A stretch of 64,000 nucleotides of DNA from Nereocystis luetkeana (taxonomy: Eukaryota; Sar; Phaeophyceae; Laminariales; Laminariaceae). The stretch spans positions 3,087,569-3,151,568 of the forward strand of contig JARUPZ010000027.1 of NCBI GenBank assembly GCA_031213475.1. Direction: 5' to 3'. The position numbers and the translations under genes are program-made. Shown here piece after piece: positions 34,289-47,130 of the stretch (positions within the stretch are counted from its first letter, which is position 1; every line of letters begins with the position of its first letter). The notes under the pieces are model-generated. The model made no database searches. It was not told where the DNA came from and was given only the letters and a program-made list of their open reading frames with translations.

Positions 34289-35516
34289 CATATCGCTGAG
34301 AGGACGACCGACTGACCGACCGACCGACCGACCGACAGGCCGACCGGCCGCAACTGCGACAAGGGAGCATTTTCAGCACACATGTCAATTGTCATGCCGA
34401 GGTATGGAGATGCCCTCCCATCGCCCTTGTTAGGGGTTTTAGCCACCAGACGTGGGAGGAAGCTGCCACAGAGGGAAAATTAAGTTCTGGCGAAAGAACA
34501 GCACAAGAAAACAACGTTGGACACCCCTTGCCCCGCCCCGCCCCTTGAGAGAACGTCATGGGTAACGCACGGAGGAGTGGCATGACGGCATGTCGGCTTG
34601 GGACACCCCGGGGGTGCAGCCCTTACGGGCCGTTCTACCGAGTCTGCTAAGCGCCCATGAACTCACCAATCGAGTTGTGCGCGCATCGTATTCTGCACGG
34701 GATTGCTTATTGGACCTACAGGCAGTGGACTTATTTATATTGATTGACATCACGAAACGGTAAAACGAGGAAGATACATATCGTACGTGTATATAGAGCC
34801 TTTCTAGATGGAGCTATAGATGGCACTATTAATAGTACTACGGCGGGGATAGTAATGAGAACCTTATTTGGTACCTGGTACGAAAACATTGGAGGATAAC
34901 ATTTTTTTTGGGGCCCACCGCGGATTCTGAATACTACAGTATAATATGGCCCCACCAAATACATATATTAATAGTTGCCTCTTGTACCTGAGGTATATAC
35001 CATGATATGTAGTAGCAGTCAATCTCAAGGCAAACACAAACGGGGGGATGCACACAGCATGATGTCGGGGCTGGCACCCTACCCTCGAGCCTTAACCTGT
35101 GAAATTCTTGAAGACTACACGCACCACACGCACACTGCACACACCACGACGCGACCGTCGCAGAAAAGTTCAAGCGGCTTTCCTTCCCACCACCCATCGT
35201 ACACGAGGTTCCACGTATATACCTTGTAAGTACAGCAGTACATACTCTATGTACATAGTGCGGGGAAGAGCAGCAGCAATCAGAACCAAACATGACGTGC
35301 AAACATACTGTAGGGGGATGCGTGCTTTTTCGGCCCGTCGGGGGTTTCCTGATTACTACATTAGCCCCCCCTGTAGTACGCGTAGCCTAGGTGTCGACAC
35401 GTCCACAGCACATTGCGAAGAAGTGTGGCTCCATAAACGGCTCCAGTATCAGCATCAAATTATGCAGTGTGGGGCAAGCCCGGCTACTGTTGTGCAGGTT
35501 TACTCTGATCCTCTTG

Positions 35517-35685
35517 ATCACTCATGTATCACTCATAGATCACTCACATATCACTCACATATCACTCACATATCACTCACATATTACTCACAGATCACCC
35601 ACAAATCACTCACAGATCACCCACAGATCACTCACAGATCACTCAGATCATCCACAGATCACTCACAAATCACTCACAAATAATC
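35517..35685 (+). repeat. 11-bp minisatellite (ATCACTCACAT)n
   Basis: About 15 slightly varied units of ATCACTCACA(T/G/A). Preceded by TCTTGATC and followed by AATAATCTGCCTTGAAAGG. Confidence 0.9.
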
Positions 35686-35829
35686 TGCCTTGAAAGGTCT
35701 ACATCATATCATCACGTGTACTGTCTGAGCGAGGCATCAGAGGGAAAAACGTGCCCAAAACAGACACCTGGTACTGATCACCGATAAAAGTGTTAAAAAT
35801 ACAGCATCAGCCGAACTCGCCAGCCTAGC

Positions 35830-35885
35830 AGTATCATAGACTATCATAGACTATCATAGACTGGCATAGGCTATCACGAGCTACC
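35830..35885 (+). repeat. Short tandem (CTATCATAGA)n
   Basis: Three perfect 10-bp units followed by diverged TGGCATAGG and CTATCACGAG units. Confidence 0.8.
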
Positions 35886-37266
35886 ACAGGCTGCCGGCTA
35901 GTCTAGGGGTGCTCGAAGTGCAACGTACCACACACTCGCGCCACGCTGGTCACGCTGGTCATGATGTCATGATGCCACTTGCAAGGTTGCATGCTGCGCG
36001 CTCTTCTTCACACTCAACTCTCCTCGGCTTTTGGTCGCAATACTATAATCAAGTCACGAAAGGGTTAATGTCATGTTCCTATTACTGACTGTACTTATCA
36101 TATTCCAGATTCAGGGTACATACTTCATGATTCCACCATGCATGCGCTTTCGTGAGGCACACTACTACCAGGCCCCTGGTATGCTACCATAATACTGCTG
36201 TCGGTGACATATTTTTCGTTTCGTGACCTTGTGACGGACCTAACAAACCCGCCGGGAAGTCCCAGTAATACTCCCAGCAACATTAACCACACCACTCACC
36301 CCTCCCTGCTGCTCCCTGCAGATTGTAAGCGACGCGAGCACAGTCCTCTCTCGCTCAAGCGGACGTACATACCGGTACATACCATGCGTGGTGCGTCGTG
36401 CGTCGCAGTGGACCAGTGGACCACCGTCAAACATTCCAAAGAGGCAGCCTCCTAACACCTCCACCCCCATCGCCCTCTCCGGTCTGGTCTGGTCCGGGCC
36501 AGCTGGCCAACAGAATTTCGACGAATTAACCTCTCGCGACCAAGAGAGTAGATAGTACCGGTGCCAACTACACAGCGACCGGGTAAAATTAAGCCAAGGC
36601 TGCGGCTGCGCCGCGTTCGCATCGCTTTCTGGATTGCAAGGGCTCTTCCGTCTCAGATAGTCTCGCCCTAGAACCATGCTGGCGAAGGTGGTAGATCCTA
36701 CGACAGCATGCACTGCTGTACCGTAGTAATTATGTATATCATACATCGCCCATACGAGCTGTCCTGGTGTTTAGGTGGTGTACGAGTACTGGTACGTTGG
36801 TGTCGGTCTCAGCCGACCCTATTAATAGAAGACGACATGATGAAGCAAGATGGAACAAATGAAAACACAAGGATCAGCTCTCGCTTCTCGAGGTCGTTCG
36901 TCTGTTTTTTGGATTTACAACTGCTATCAACCATGGCCTTTCTCTCAGAGCTGCCGGCTTTCGATTAGACCGTACCAGGTAGATACGAACGTATTTATAC
37001 CAAGGTATATATGTTGAATTATTAATTTCTGCAGCCGCGTGCTGGGAGATAGTTGGGGCAAACCTGTTGGCAAGGAAGCGTGAGATGAATATGGCCACAA
37101 AGATATGGCCACAACGTCACGAGTCAGGAGTGCAAGAGCATAACATACTTATACATACAAGGAATATATACTCGTATAGATATTATAGTTACGTGTCGGT
37201 ACCCGCAAGACCAGTGGTACAACAAATACTGATAAAAACATTTATAAAATCAAAAAAGCAACAGCT

Positions 37267-37340
37267 GCGAGATCGAGAATTTCATCGAAACTCATACCCT
37301 GGTATTTGCAAGCTGTGGGTGATACTTCGATCGCGTACAT
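37267..37340 (+). repeat. Motif Q, copy 5
   Basis: GCGAGATCGAGAATTTCATC, GAAACTCATACC, an inserted CTGGTA word, TTTGCAAGCTGTGGGTGAT and TTCGATCGCGTAC. Confidence 0.7.
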
Positions 37341-37735
37341 GTATAATGATCAAAACGTGTCGATGTCCTGGTCGGAATGCGCAACGAAAGACGGAAATAA
37401 ATGTGGAAAGGCGGAACGAGTGTGCCTCCTTACTTCCTATGTACCAGGTATGTACTACCTACCTCTTTTACTACGCCGGCACAAGTACGTAGTATTTCTA
37501 TTTTCCAGCAGTAATTTCGTCCGCCTGTCTCTGAAATTCCGAAGTCGGCCATTGTTTTCTAGCTTCCACCCATTGCAGTAAGTTCGATATTTTGCGTACA
37601 ATATCGGTATTTACGTATTACTGGTATCTTCGTACCTAATTTCCCAAATGGTTGGAAAGATCATGGGAAAAAGGTCGGACAGAAACCGTGCCTCGGTGCG
37701 ATTTCCTGTCAGGTCATCACGGCATCGCTATTAAC

Positions 37736-37823
37736 CCCTCAAGGACCGCAGTCCCGTTTTGGGGACAAAACACTTGAAATTTGAGTGGTCTGTCCCCAAA
37801 ACGGGACTGCGGTTCTAAAAGGG
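37736..37823. mobile_element. Foldback MITE family B, copy
   Basis: TTAA on both sides and intact arms; CCCCTCAAGGACCGCAGTCC at the left. Confidence 0.92.
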
Positions 37824-38051
37824 TTAATAGTGTTGTGTGTCTCTAACGTTATAGAGCCAACCCATCAACCGATCGATGATGATGACGCTTTCGAGCCCTC
37901 TACAACGCCCGTACCCATCCATGTTTCGGGGGCACAAACTGCAAACATTGAAATGCTAATATTTCGTACAGATACGACGCAATAAAAAAAAAAAAGTTTG
38001 GTTCTGTATATATATGTGAACATGGAAAAAAAACAGCTATATCTACGCAGC

Positions 38052-38108
38052 TATGAGATCGCAATATTCCTCGAAACCTATATTTGTAAGCTGTGTGCGT
38101 TATCGCGC
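38052..38108 (+). repeat. Motif Q, copy 6
   Basis: ATGAGATCGCAATATTCCTC, GAAACCTATATTTGTAAGCT, GTGTGCG and TCGCGCGTACTACG. Confidence 0.65.
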
Positions 38109-38324
38109 GTACTACGTAAATATGTACGTACTACAACAGTATTAATAGTACGTACACGAGGGTGTGGAATATATAAATAATACCCGAGGGCATACTGGTA
38201 TGAATTATATCAACCACCATGATTTTTTTTGTCCGCAGAATTGAACGGGGCCGGCACCATCGCGTCGCTACGACCGACCAATATCGGTAGATTATTCGAC
38301 ATGGCGTTTTGGCGTGGGCGGTGG

Positions 38325-38480
38325 ATATAGCAATTGAGTCGACGAGGAAGGGAGAAAGGGCTGGGTGAGGTCTCCTCGCGATAAAAAATGCAAGGCGCGG
38401 ACTCACTCAAGTGAGGAGGGGAGGAGGGGGGGCGGGGGGGCTGCTATGTGACCCCGGATCTGAATTACGCCATACCTGGT
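38325..38480 (+). mobile_element. SINE body fragment
   Basis: GAGTCGACGAGGAAGGGAG, CTCCTCGCGATAAAAAATGC and GCTATGTGACCCCGGATCTG in family order; no head and no tail. Confidence 0.7.
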
Positions 38481-38966
38481 ATATTGATTGGGAGGGAGAG
38501 AATGTAACGGTGAAGATAATAATATAATAGTTGGAAAACAATAATATTGTTCATAATAATAATAATAATAATAATACGCGCCACGCCGTCCGCACGCCGG
38601 CCGGTGTTCCTCTGCAAGTTGTATGGAGCAGATAGCCGCTACAGCTGCAGTAGTACTGGTAATAATGTAATAATAGCACACCAGATTTCGCTGTTTACAT
38701 CTATAAAAAGAACTGAAGCAGCTTCAGTTATGATAGCTGCTCTATAAAACATCCTGAACAAAGAGTAATTGCACGTACGTGTGAAGCTGGTGTAAAGAGA
38801 TAGATAGATGAAGTAAATGCAGCAGTTATTTGGCTGATGAATCACAGGGTGCGTGACAAAAAGACAGCAGTAGTGAAGAAGGCAAACAAAACGATACCAA
38901 ATTACGAAAAACGTTTTTCAAAATGGATGAGGGATCCCCCGATCCTCCCAGGGGGAAGATCATTAA

Positions 38967-39058
38967 CCCTTTCAGGACCACAGCAGTCCCGTTTTGGGGA
39001 CAAACTACTCAGAATTAGAGTGGTTTGTCGCCAAAACAGGATCGCAGTCCAAAAAGGG
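38967..39058. mobile_element. Foldback MITE family B, copy
   Basis: Left TTAA plus CCCTTTCAGGACCAC. An extra CAG is inserted in the left arm. The right end is AAAAAGGGTAAA. Confidence 0.85.
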
Positions 39059-39059
39059 T

Positions 39060-41990
39060 AAAATAATCAGTTTTGATGTCATCAATTTGTGTATACAGGG
39101 TACGATAAGCCCGGCCGTAAATCGTAGCCCATGACTTTTCTTATGATACTCTGTACATAGTGCCTGCAATACATTTTTTTTGTCCACGCAGTAGTTACAC
39201 CGACAGCGAGAGGGCGGGGTGTCTACCGCGGCCCTGGGGACGTGACCTGAGTATGAAAAGTATGGCAGAGGCACATCTTTTAGTTGGATAGTTTTAGATG
39301 CACAGGAGGAAAGTATTCATTATCAATGCGAACGAATGCTCGTACATGCGTAGTCGGCCGAGGGTCGGAGGTACCACCAGCGCATATCCATAGATACATG
39401 GTACGCATGCGCGGGAAGTTTTCTGGTACTCGGGAGCACTCCTGGCATAAACATATATACCTGGTATGTATCTATTAATAGTACGTACTATTAATAAGCA
39501 TGATACTGCTGTTAAACCATGGATCAATGGTATACGAGAACATACATATACAAGTCTTAATAGTATATTCGACGCTTAACGTATTGTAACTAAGACGTAA
39601 AAACCAGAAACAAAGCAAGCCGGCTATAATAATGGTTGCGCCTCCTCTTCTGCACCTATCACATGACCAATCAAGGATGTAACAAGGAGCAAAGCAAGAA
39701 GTTTCATATCATACCATATGAAGGTCGCGGTTCGTGGTTCTGCGATTGACCGACCTCGAGGTCTAACCAATGAAACCCGTAAATCGACAAAATCGACGCA
39801 ACGGCCGACGGTTGCAGTCCGCAATCAATGTTATATACCCCTACAAGGTTACCGTTACCCCCCTATTATTCCCTACTCCCTGGTTACAGTATTACTAGCA
39901 GTACCACTCCTTTAGACTGCAATTCTAACTTCCAAGTGTAGATCACAAGTAACCCCCCGTTCGCTCTGCATAGCTTTGGTCTCATGAGCCCTTTGGGCAT
40001 ACCACGAGGGCACGCAAGGAGAGCGCACAGCATAAATAGGAGGAGGGCATGCCCGGCTTCGAGAGCTCGAGCAAACGCGCCAGCTATTCTAAGACTACCG
40101 CAGGCACATCGTACGTTGTGTGATATATATACCAATAGTAATAGTAGTATCAAATCATATGACACCAGGATCGTATTAGATGTACAATGCTTGCTGTGTT
40201 TCGATGTCGAGGCCGTCAGAGCCATATCCGACATTCCAATAGTACTATTAATAGAGAAAAGAAAGTTCATTTTTTCGTTCAACGAACCCAGCACCGCATG
40301 CAGTCTTTGCTACGACTGCTCGTAGAGTACACATTATTTATACAAATATGCATGGAGCAGTTCATGTTGGTTGCTCATTGTCAAAGCGTTGCTATCTACT
40401 GACAGCACATGAATGTACCCAGAGTACACCAAGCAGCGGTACAAGGAAATAACTCTCATCATGTATAAAAATATAGTTGAAAACATCTGCTCTGTATACG
40501 AAGTATTATAACCAACAGGTGCATTGTACCCATCTTTTATACCGGTACCTGACAGCAGGCGGGGGGAAGAGCGAGCACCAACCGTGACGATTGATCACAG
40601 CCCAGCATCTACCATACGAACGAAGCAGGCGAGCCCGGCTGCTGACACGGCAGGGGCAGGGGATGTGCGTCTGGAGTGCAATGGAAGGGTCTGCACGATA
40701 CACGAGCAGCACGATACTTCTTGTACTATTCTGTGCATACCTATTTGCCGCTATACTCGGTCGACATCATCATGATATCATGCCTCTGCCTCCCGGCGGC
40801 AAAATTAATGACGAACTCAAAAGAAGCTACTCGTACGAGCTGTTCACAGCAGACGGACGCGAACTTTAAAGAAGCTACTCGTACAAGCTGTTCACAGCAG
40901 TCGGACACGATAAAATCTGGGCGACGCGATCAAGTCATGATGTCATGCTGCTGATGGACCACTTGGTGCTGATGCTGTGACACTATAATGCCGTGGTGAT
41001 GCCGCGGTGATGCTGTGCGCGCCGTGCCCGCGGAGGCGAAGGAGCGGCAGAGAAACCGAAACTAAGGTGTGCGCGCAGTTGATGTAATATTAATATTAAT
41101 AGTAGTATTAATAGTTTATTTGCTGCTTTTAGAAACTGCACACACACGTCTTTGTCGGGTCACGCTACTTGAACCAGTGTACGATAAAAGTTAGACCGGT
41201 AACAGCAGTTGTGAAAACACAAAAGTACACAACAAGAAGGGTATATATACACTACATAGCTAAAAAAGAAGACATCGCATTGTAGCAGATGTACATGTAT
41301 ATCATACTACTAGAACAATCACACCGGTATCATCAAAAGTGATAACACAAATATGTCGAGAAGGGCCAAAACGCATGCGAGGTGACAAGCGGTCGATCGC
41401 TTCGACCGACCCATTGCAAATTCCGGGGAGGTGGTTAGCACCGTCAATAACGCGGCTACCTATCCAGTGCAGCCAATCGGTTGGCAGCTAGCCGCACGGC
41501 TGGCTGTGGATTGGTTTTGGCCAAATGCCGGAGGAGCGCGACCCCTTTTTCCGCAAAGCTCGAGGCGCATGATTTTAAGAAGGACAATCAAAAGTATGCC
41601 AATATAGAAAGAGACCACTACGGCCTCTGGTGTACCAGTATTTATGTACTACAGGCAGGAAGCACGTGGGTGTACGCAGTACTGCTACTCTGTAGACTAG
41701 CGGTAACAGATCAGTCTAAGAAGGGGCAAAACGCAGCGAAATGGTGAATCCATGCAAGCTATGCAAGTCAGTATAATAGTAGTAGTTTTAGTAACCGCCT
41801 CTGAGATTATCGAAACTACCGTGGTAGGAACAAATCGGCAAAACAGACAGACAGACAGACAAGCAGGCAGACAGATGGTCATCACGTTTATCACCTGCAG
41901 GATTGATGCTTGGGCTTGCGAGACCGATCTCATCAAGCCGCCGCTTGCTTCACGGATTATCCCTACTAGTAGTCGTATTATACCTGTTTA
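39060..41990. other. No supported gene
   Basis: Several ACTATTAATAGT words occur (39470, 39489, 40243, 41085-41115), plus the 47-bp duplication and (CAGA)n at 41843-41875. Confidence 0.4.
40819..40912 (+). repeat. 47-bp tandem duplication
   Basis: AAAGAAGCTACTCGTACGAG with CTGTTCACAGCAGACGGACG, repeated once with a few changes (ACAAG, GTCGGACACG). Confidence 0.85.
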
Positions 41991-42004
41991 ATAGGGGGCT
42001 CTCC

Positions 42005-42051
42005 TTATCTACCTACCCCCTACCCTGGTAGGTAGGTATGTATGTATATAT

Positions 42052-42095
<44 letters not shown>

Positions 42096-42216
42096 ATTCG
42101 AGCGAACAAACCCCCAAGAACGGATGTACCCCCTACCCTGGTAGGTAGGTAGGTAGGTAGGTAGTTATGTATGTATATATCACATTCGAACGAACAAACC
42201 CCCAAGAACGGATGCA
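42005..42216 (+). repeat. Tandem duplication with (TA)n and (GTAG)n expansions
   Basis: Both units read TACCCCCTACCCTGGTAGGT, then a simple repeat, then CACATTCGA(G/A)CGAACAAA and CCCCCAAGAACGGATG. Unit 1 carries long (TA)n at 42045-42092; unit 2 carries (GGTA)n at 42140-42160. Confidence 0.88.
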
Positions 42217-44495
42217 CGACTAATTCCAAAAGGCGTCGGCGAGCCTGTTGTCGATTGGGAAGAACAATAAAACACTGCGTACCGGTACCTGAAAGTACGT
42301 GGCAGTAGTACCGTACTAGTAGCGCAGGAGGAGTACTACTATATGTAGTACTATTATTTTCGAGTAGCCGTAGTACAACTTGAACCAGTGGCGGTGGAGC
42401 TGTTGGGCGGAAAGTGGAACACCTCGATCGAGTGCTCGGCGCCCCAAAAAGCGGTCCGGAGCTGCTCTGGGAACTCGGACGCAGGTACTATCCAGCTTCT
42501 TAGCTCGTCTTGGGGACGACGGCGATCGATTAACTCGGTCGCCTCGCGCCTCGATTGCTACATAGTATCAAGCTTGCGAGCGAGAGATCGTCGTGTACCT
42601 GTCTGTCTGTCTGCTACCTCGAGACATTCCCTCAGACGCACGCGACAATGGGGAGTGGCGTGCTTTTGAACGGCCATCCTTACGTCCTCCGTAATTTCAT
42701 TGTATATTATAATAGTTGACTGGAAGAGGGGTGGTACAGGCAGTAGAACCGGTTAATGAAGGCCTTGCCCTGACAGCCTCACGGGACACAGGAGAGGTGC
42801 AGAGCGACTGAAGGCATAACCGCGAGCCCCCAACATCGCGTCGGCGACCACTCCAGACAGCAGCGTGGTGCCCGCGCGACGTGCGACGATGCCAAGCGCA
42901 CGCGAAATGGGGTGTCTCCTCCGTCCAGCGCACTCCTTCCTCCTGCCTCGACGTCACCATGCATACTCAGCTTGCTGAAAAAAACATGGTAACATCCCCG
43001 TCCCCCTGTCACCCTCTCCTTTTCTTCGCGCTAGTCAATCTTTCTCCAAAACCCTGACAACTCAAACCTCAACAGCCGTATAACACCATCGCTCACCTCG
43101 TTCTACGAGGCAGGACTGTGGTGGTTGACGGGTGGGTGTAGTAGAGATGTACCGGATACGGATGAGAGGCGGGTTCCACCCCCCCCCCGCTAGCCAGCTA
43201 TTTATAGCCGCCAAACCTCTCGTGCACCGAATATCCCCCTCTCTCTCCCCGCCATGGCGTGCGCGTGCGCGTGCGTGTACCTGATACCTGCTGCTGTTGT
43301 TTGTCCATGGGCCCTAGGCAAAAGGGTCCACCCATCAGCTTTTGCCCCTACCCCCCCCCCTCGCCCCCTCGCCCCCCCACCCATCTCAAGCACGACCCAA
43401 CACTACTTGCTGATTGATAGACACGCCGCGCGAGTGATTGTTGGTTGAGCCACAGAGCGTCTTCTGAGTGGAATATGGTTGACTACGACTGATTGGCTCC
43501 GAACCGCGCCCATTCCAAATTCCTAATTCCGTTGCGGCTCGACGGAAAAGGTTTCAGGGTTCGACCCTCAAGCAGTCTTCAACCATTGTTGGAGGACATC
43601 GTTTCGTGCGTGGCTGAGGGTCAAGCAGATATATTCAACCATTGTTGGATGATGTCGTTTCGCGGTGGCGTGGCCTGGCGTGGTCGATTGATTTTTCATT
43701 TTCCTAGCGATCATCACTATCATCAAGAAATTTACTCCGTCCGGCGTCCCGTGAATATTTAAAAATATTTCCATATTATTTCCTCACGACAACAGCAGCA
43801 GTTATTCATAATATTAGTTGTTTCTGTCTGTTCTCGGATTGGAGACTTCAGATGTTGCACCCTTGCCAACTGCCAACCATAATCAGCATCCCACCGCTCA
43901 CTTAAATGAGATGGAGAACTAAACGCAAAGTTAAGCAATGGGATTAATAATGTCTGTCGATCGGAATAAGCGCCGGCACTTATCAATAAACAACAAACTG
44001 ACAGTCAGAAATGCCACACTATTGTAAATTATGATATACCAGGTATATCGCTGAGACAGAAGAACGGCCACAAGCCCTTCCGAAAATTGCGGGGAGATAC
44101 ACTCAATACTCCATGGCCACTCGCACGTTTCACCATGCGCAGGATCATAAGACAGCAGCAGTGGATAGTCTGGAGATGGACTGATCTATCCAATAAGACA
44201 CGAGAGATACCTTCGTTTGATACATCAGCGGTATTAATAGTAGTATTATTAATAGTAGTATGATAGTGCTCGAATAGTCGTAGTATTAATAGTGTGCGCA
44301 CCGAGAATACTACGAGTACATACAAAGACCAACCCTCAATCTGGTCTACTGGTATGCTACCCGGTACTTACTGTTCATTACAATACAGTACGTACGTACG
44401 TACGTACGTACCGGTGTACTATTATTAATAGTATACCTCCAGTTGTTATATCTTATATATATATTGTATGACACTGCTGTACTTCGTAGTCTTAA

Positions 44496-44585
44496 CCCTT
44501 TTAGAACCGCAGTCCCATATGTGGGGGCAAACCACTGAAATTTCAAGTAGTTTGTCCCCAAAACGGGACTGCGGTTCTAAAGGGG
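44496..44585. mobile_element. Foldback MITE family B, copy
   Basis: TTAA on both sides. The left arm is mutated (CCCATATGTGGGGGCA); the right arm is intact. Confidence 0.9.
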
Positions 44586-45959
44586 TTAAGTGATTTTTCG
44601 ACTGATTCAATCCGGTATCCTAACCCCGCGGTCACCACTAAGTGACTTTGTTTGCTCGATTCATTGAGTGCTTAACCTTATACCCTGGTAGTACACACCT
44701 GGTGCCAGGTATCATACATGATGAGAGCAAGAAAAGAGCCCTACCGGAAACTGCCTGTTGTATAGCGATAGGAGGTACAAACTACAAATACGCTTAGCAT
44801 AATAGATAACCCTACAGGAAAACATGTAGGGGGGGGGAGGGATCATACAATATTAACGTATTCATGATAATGTTGATATTACTATGGTGGCCGACTTTTT
44901 TTATACGTCATGCCGTACTTCGGGCTCTCAGTTTTTAAAGTTTCAAACATGAAACTCGGTATGATAGGTCCCTGAATCTAAAGGTGTTCTTCTGCGAGCA
45001 GGGGGGCGGGGAGAGGGGGGGTCTCACAGCAGCTGCTCACCTTATTTATATTCAATGCTGCCAGGGACACCTACACGAGCCTACAGCAGTGGTCACGGAA
45101 AAGTGTAGTATGCCCTCAAGCAGCTTCCCTTGTGACACAAAATTTTCTCCGATTTGGCGACGTCATGGTACCCCCTCTCCCCTGTTGCGGCGTTTTGATT
45201 TATAGCAAAACATTTTTTGTTGTTTTGCGCCCCGGAGAGCAAGCGCCCCCGAATCATATACCATACCTGGCAGGCGCTATCGCCTCTGCCTGGCTGATGA
45301 GCGTGTCCCCCATTCGTTCACAAGACATCCGGCGAGCAAGCAAGCAACTACGGTACAAGACTGTTAACCTCCAAGCACCTTGTTGCGTGAGTGACCAGAT
45401 CAGAGCCAGAAGCACTACTGCTTAACAATACGTAGCAGCACTAGTGGTCGGTCCCTAGGTCCATACTGACTTTGAACAAAAGGACGACCGAAAAGGCCCG
45501 GACAGAGCTGTACCGTAGTATTGTATGCGCGTAGAGGGCGTAAACCAATAGTTCGAAGCGTGTACCTGCTGTATACCACCATGTATGTGCTAATAATAAT
45601 AATGATGCACCCTGAAAACGCACACAGCAACAGCAGCAGTGTCACCAAACAGGGCAGCCGAATGAAGAGCCTACGCGTCGCCTGTCCTACATCATGCATA
45701 CATATATTATATGTATACTAGGTAGTTCGCATGGCATGGATGTGAGTGGCGAAAGCAGCTACTAATATTGCTGTAGCCTCGTAGAATGCTCAGATCGTGG
45801 GGTTCCCTAGGGGTTTTCTTCTTTCTGTACGTAGTGGGTGACTACCAGGTACCTGGTATGTGCTTATGAGTGATGGACGTTTAAAATTGCTCATGTTGCA
45901 TTGTCGGATGGCAAGCTTGATACCTATTGTTCTCATTATCTGGTACCATGGTACTGGTA

Positions 45960-46071
45960 CTATTTACGGGGGACCCTAGTTAACAGGACCTATGGTATAC
46001 ATAAAAACCTATATATTTAACCATTTTTACTAACAATATTTGGTCCTGTTAACTATGGCCCCCCGTAATAG
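45960..46071. mobile_element. MITE family A, copy 7
   Basis: Complete copy flanked on both sides by GGTACT/GTACTGG words; the centre matches copies 4 and 5. Confidence 0.9.
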
Positions 46072-47014
46072 TACTGGTACTAGTTAAGAGTGAGTGCCTC
46101 ATCCAAGTTCAAGGACTCGGTCTTCATGCGATAGTCAACTCGGCCTTTACGCAATAGTAGTAGTAAGCGAATAGTCAAAAGAGAGAGAGAAACGTAGGGC
46201 AAGGGGGCATTGTCATCTCGTCAATCTATCTGAGCTGAGCACTCTGACCTCTGTCTGAGAACTCCAAACATACCAGGCAGACAATAGTATAGAAAGGGGA
46301 GGCTATATCTATGTCGCGCTCTGTTACTTCAAGCAAACAAAAAATGACACCAGCGTGTGGCTGGCTCCCTGTGGTCGTAAATATAGTAGTAAAGTATACC
46401 AGTACCAGATATCGTTCTTTTTGCGCGGCCACGTATGATAGCTGGTACATGTTATACATTATAACACGTTAAGCTGGACGTGGGTACAGAAGGGAGTTAG
46501 ACTTCGTGCGAAGGTTTATTTTTCGCTTTCCCTTGTGTTTCCTTTTTTCCAGTTCGGATAATGTTTATAAGTGATCAACGTTGAAGCCCATGCTGCACAT
46601 TGCTGGTCGCAGGGCAAACGCAATTCGATCGTATGCGTCTTCCACAATACGTCTGGGCCGACATACCCAATCGGTATTTCCACACTGCAGCCAACGATGG
46701 CCAGTACGTCTGCAATAATAGAGCAAAACGTTTACCACATCAATAAACACTGAAATATAACCTCACGGCGATGATACTTCGAAGTATTAGTTAGAATTGT
46801 ACAATAGTTCACTGACTCTATTGTTTTAGAAGGAGATGCAGACAAAGCTACTGCTGTATGTACCAGGTACAATATCTTCTGTTTCTCTTTGTTTTTGCCG
46901 AGCACTGCACATATCTCTTACCATGTAAAAAATACCTGGTACCTGGTTCATTATATTCTTGGTGTTAATCAGCACGAGCACTGACTGGGTCTGCTCTCCT
47001 CGTGTTGTTGTGTT

Positions 47015-47130
47015 CCTTCTCTTTTAACCGTTACTTCTACCCGATCACATCTAGCACATCCACTGCAATGTCCGTGCTGATTCTCCATCCACGCGATAGA
47101 GAGATACAAGGTATATATGTGGTCACAAAC
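47015..47130 (+). repeat. Family L repeat, diverged copy
   Basis: Keeps the order TACTTCTACCCGATCACATC, TAGCACATCCACTGCAATGT and a GTGGTCACAAACTA block, with many substitutions compared with 1146-1345. Confidence 0.5.

Larger units (their letters stand above)
33723..37260. other. Gene-poor stretch with satellites
   Basis: Holds (GACC)n at 33733-33752 and 34305-34335, the minisatellites near 35.5-35.9 kb and the family B MITE at 34186. The ORFs around 34.0-34.7 kb have some coding-like composition, but no family is recognised and no exon chain could be built. Confidence 0.35.

Noticed and set aside
35517-35685. Array resembling a CRISPR
   Set aside because: The unit is 11 bp with no unique spacers, and the DNA is eukaryotic. 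It is a minisatellite.
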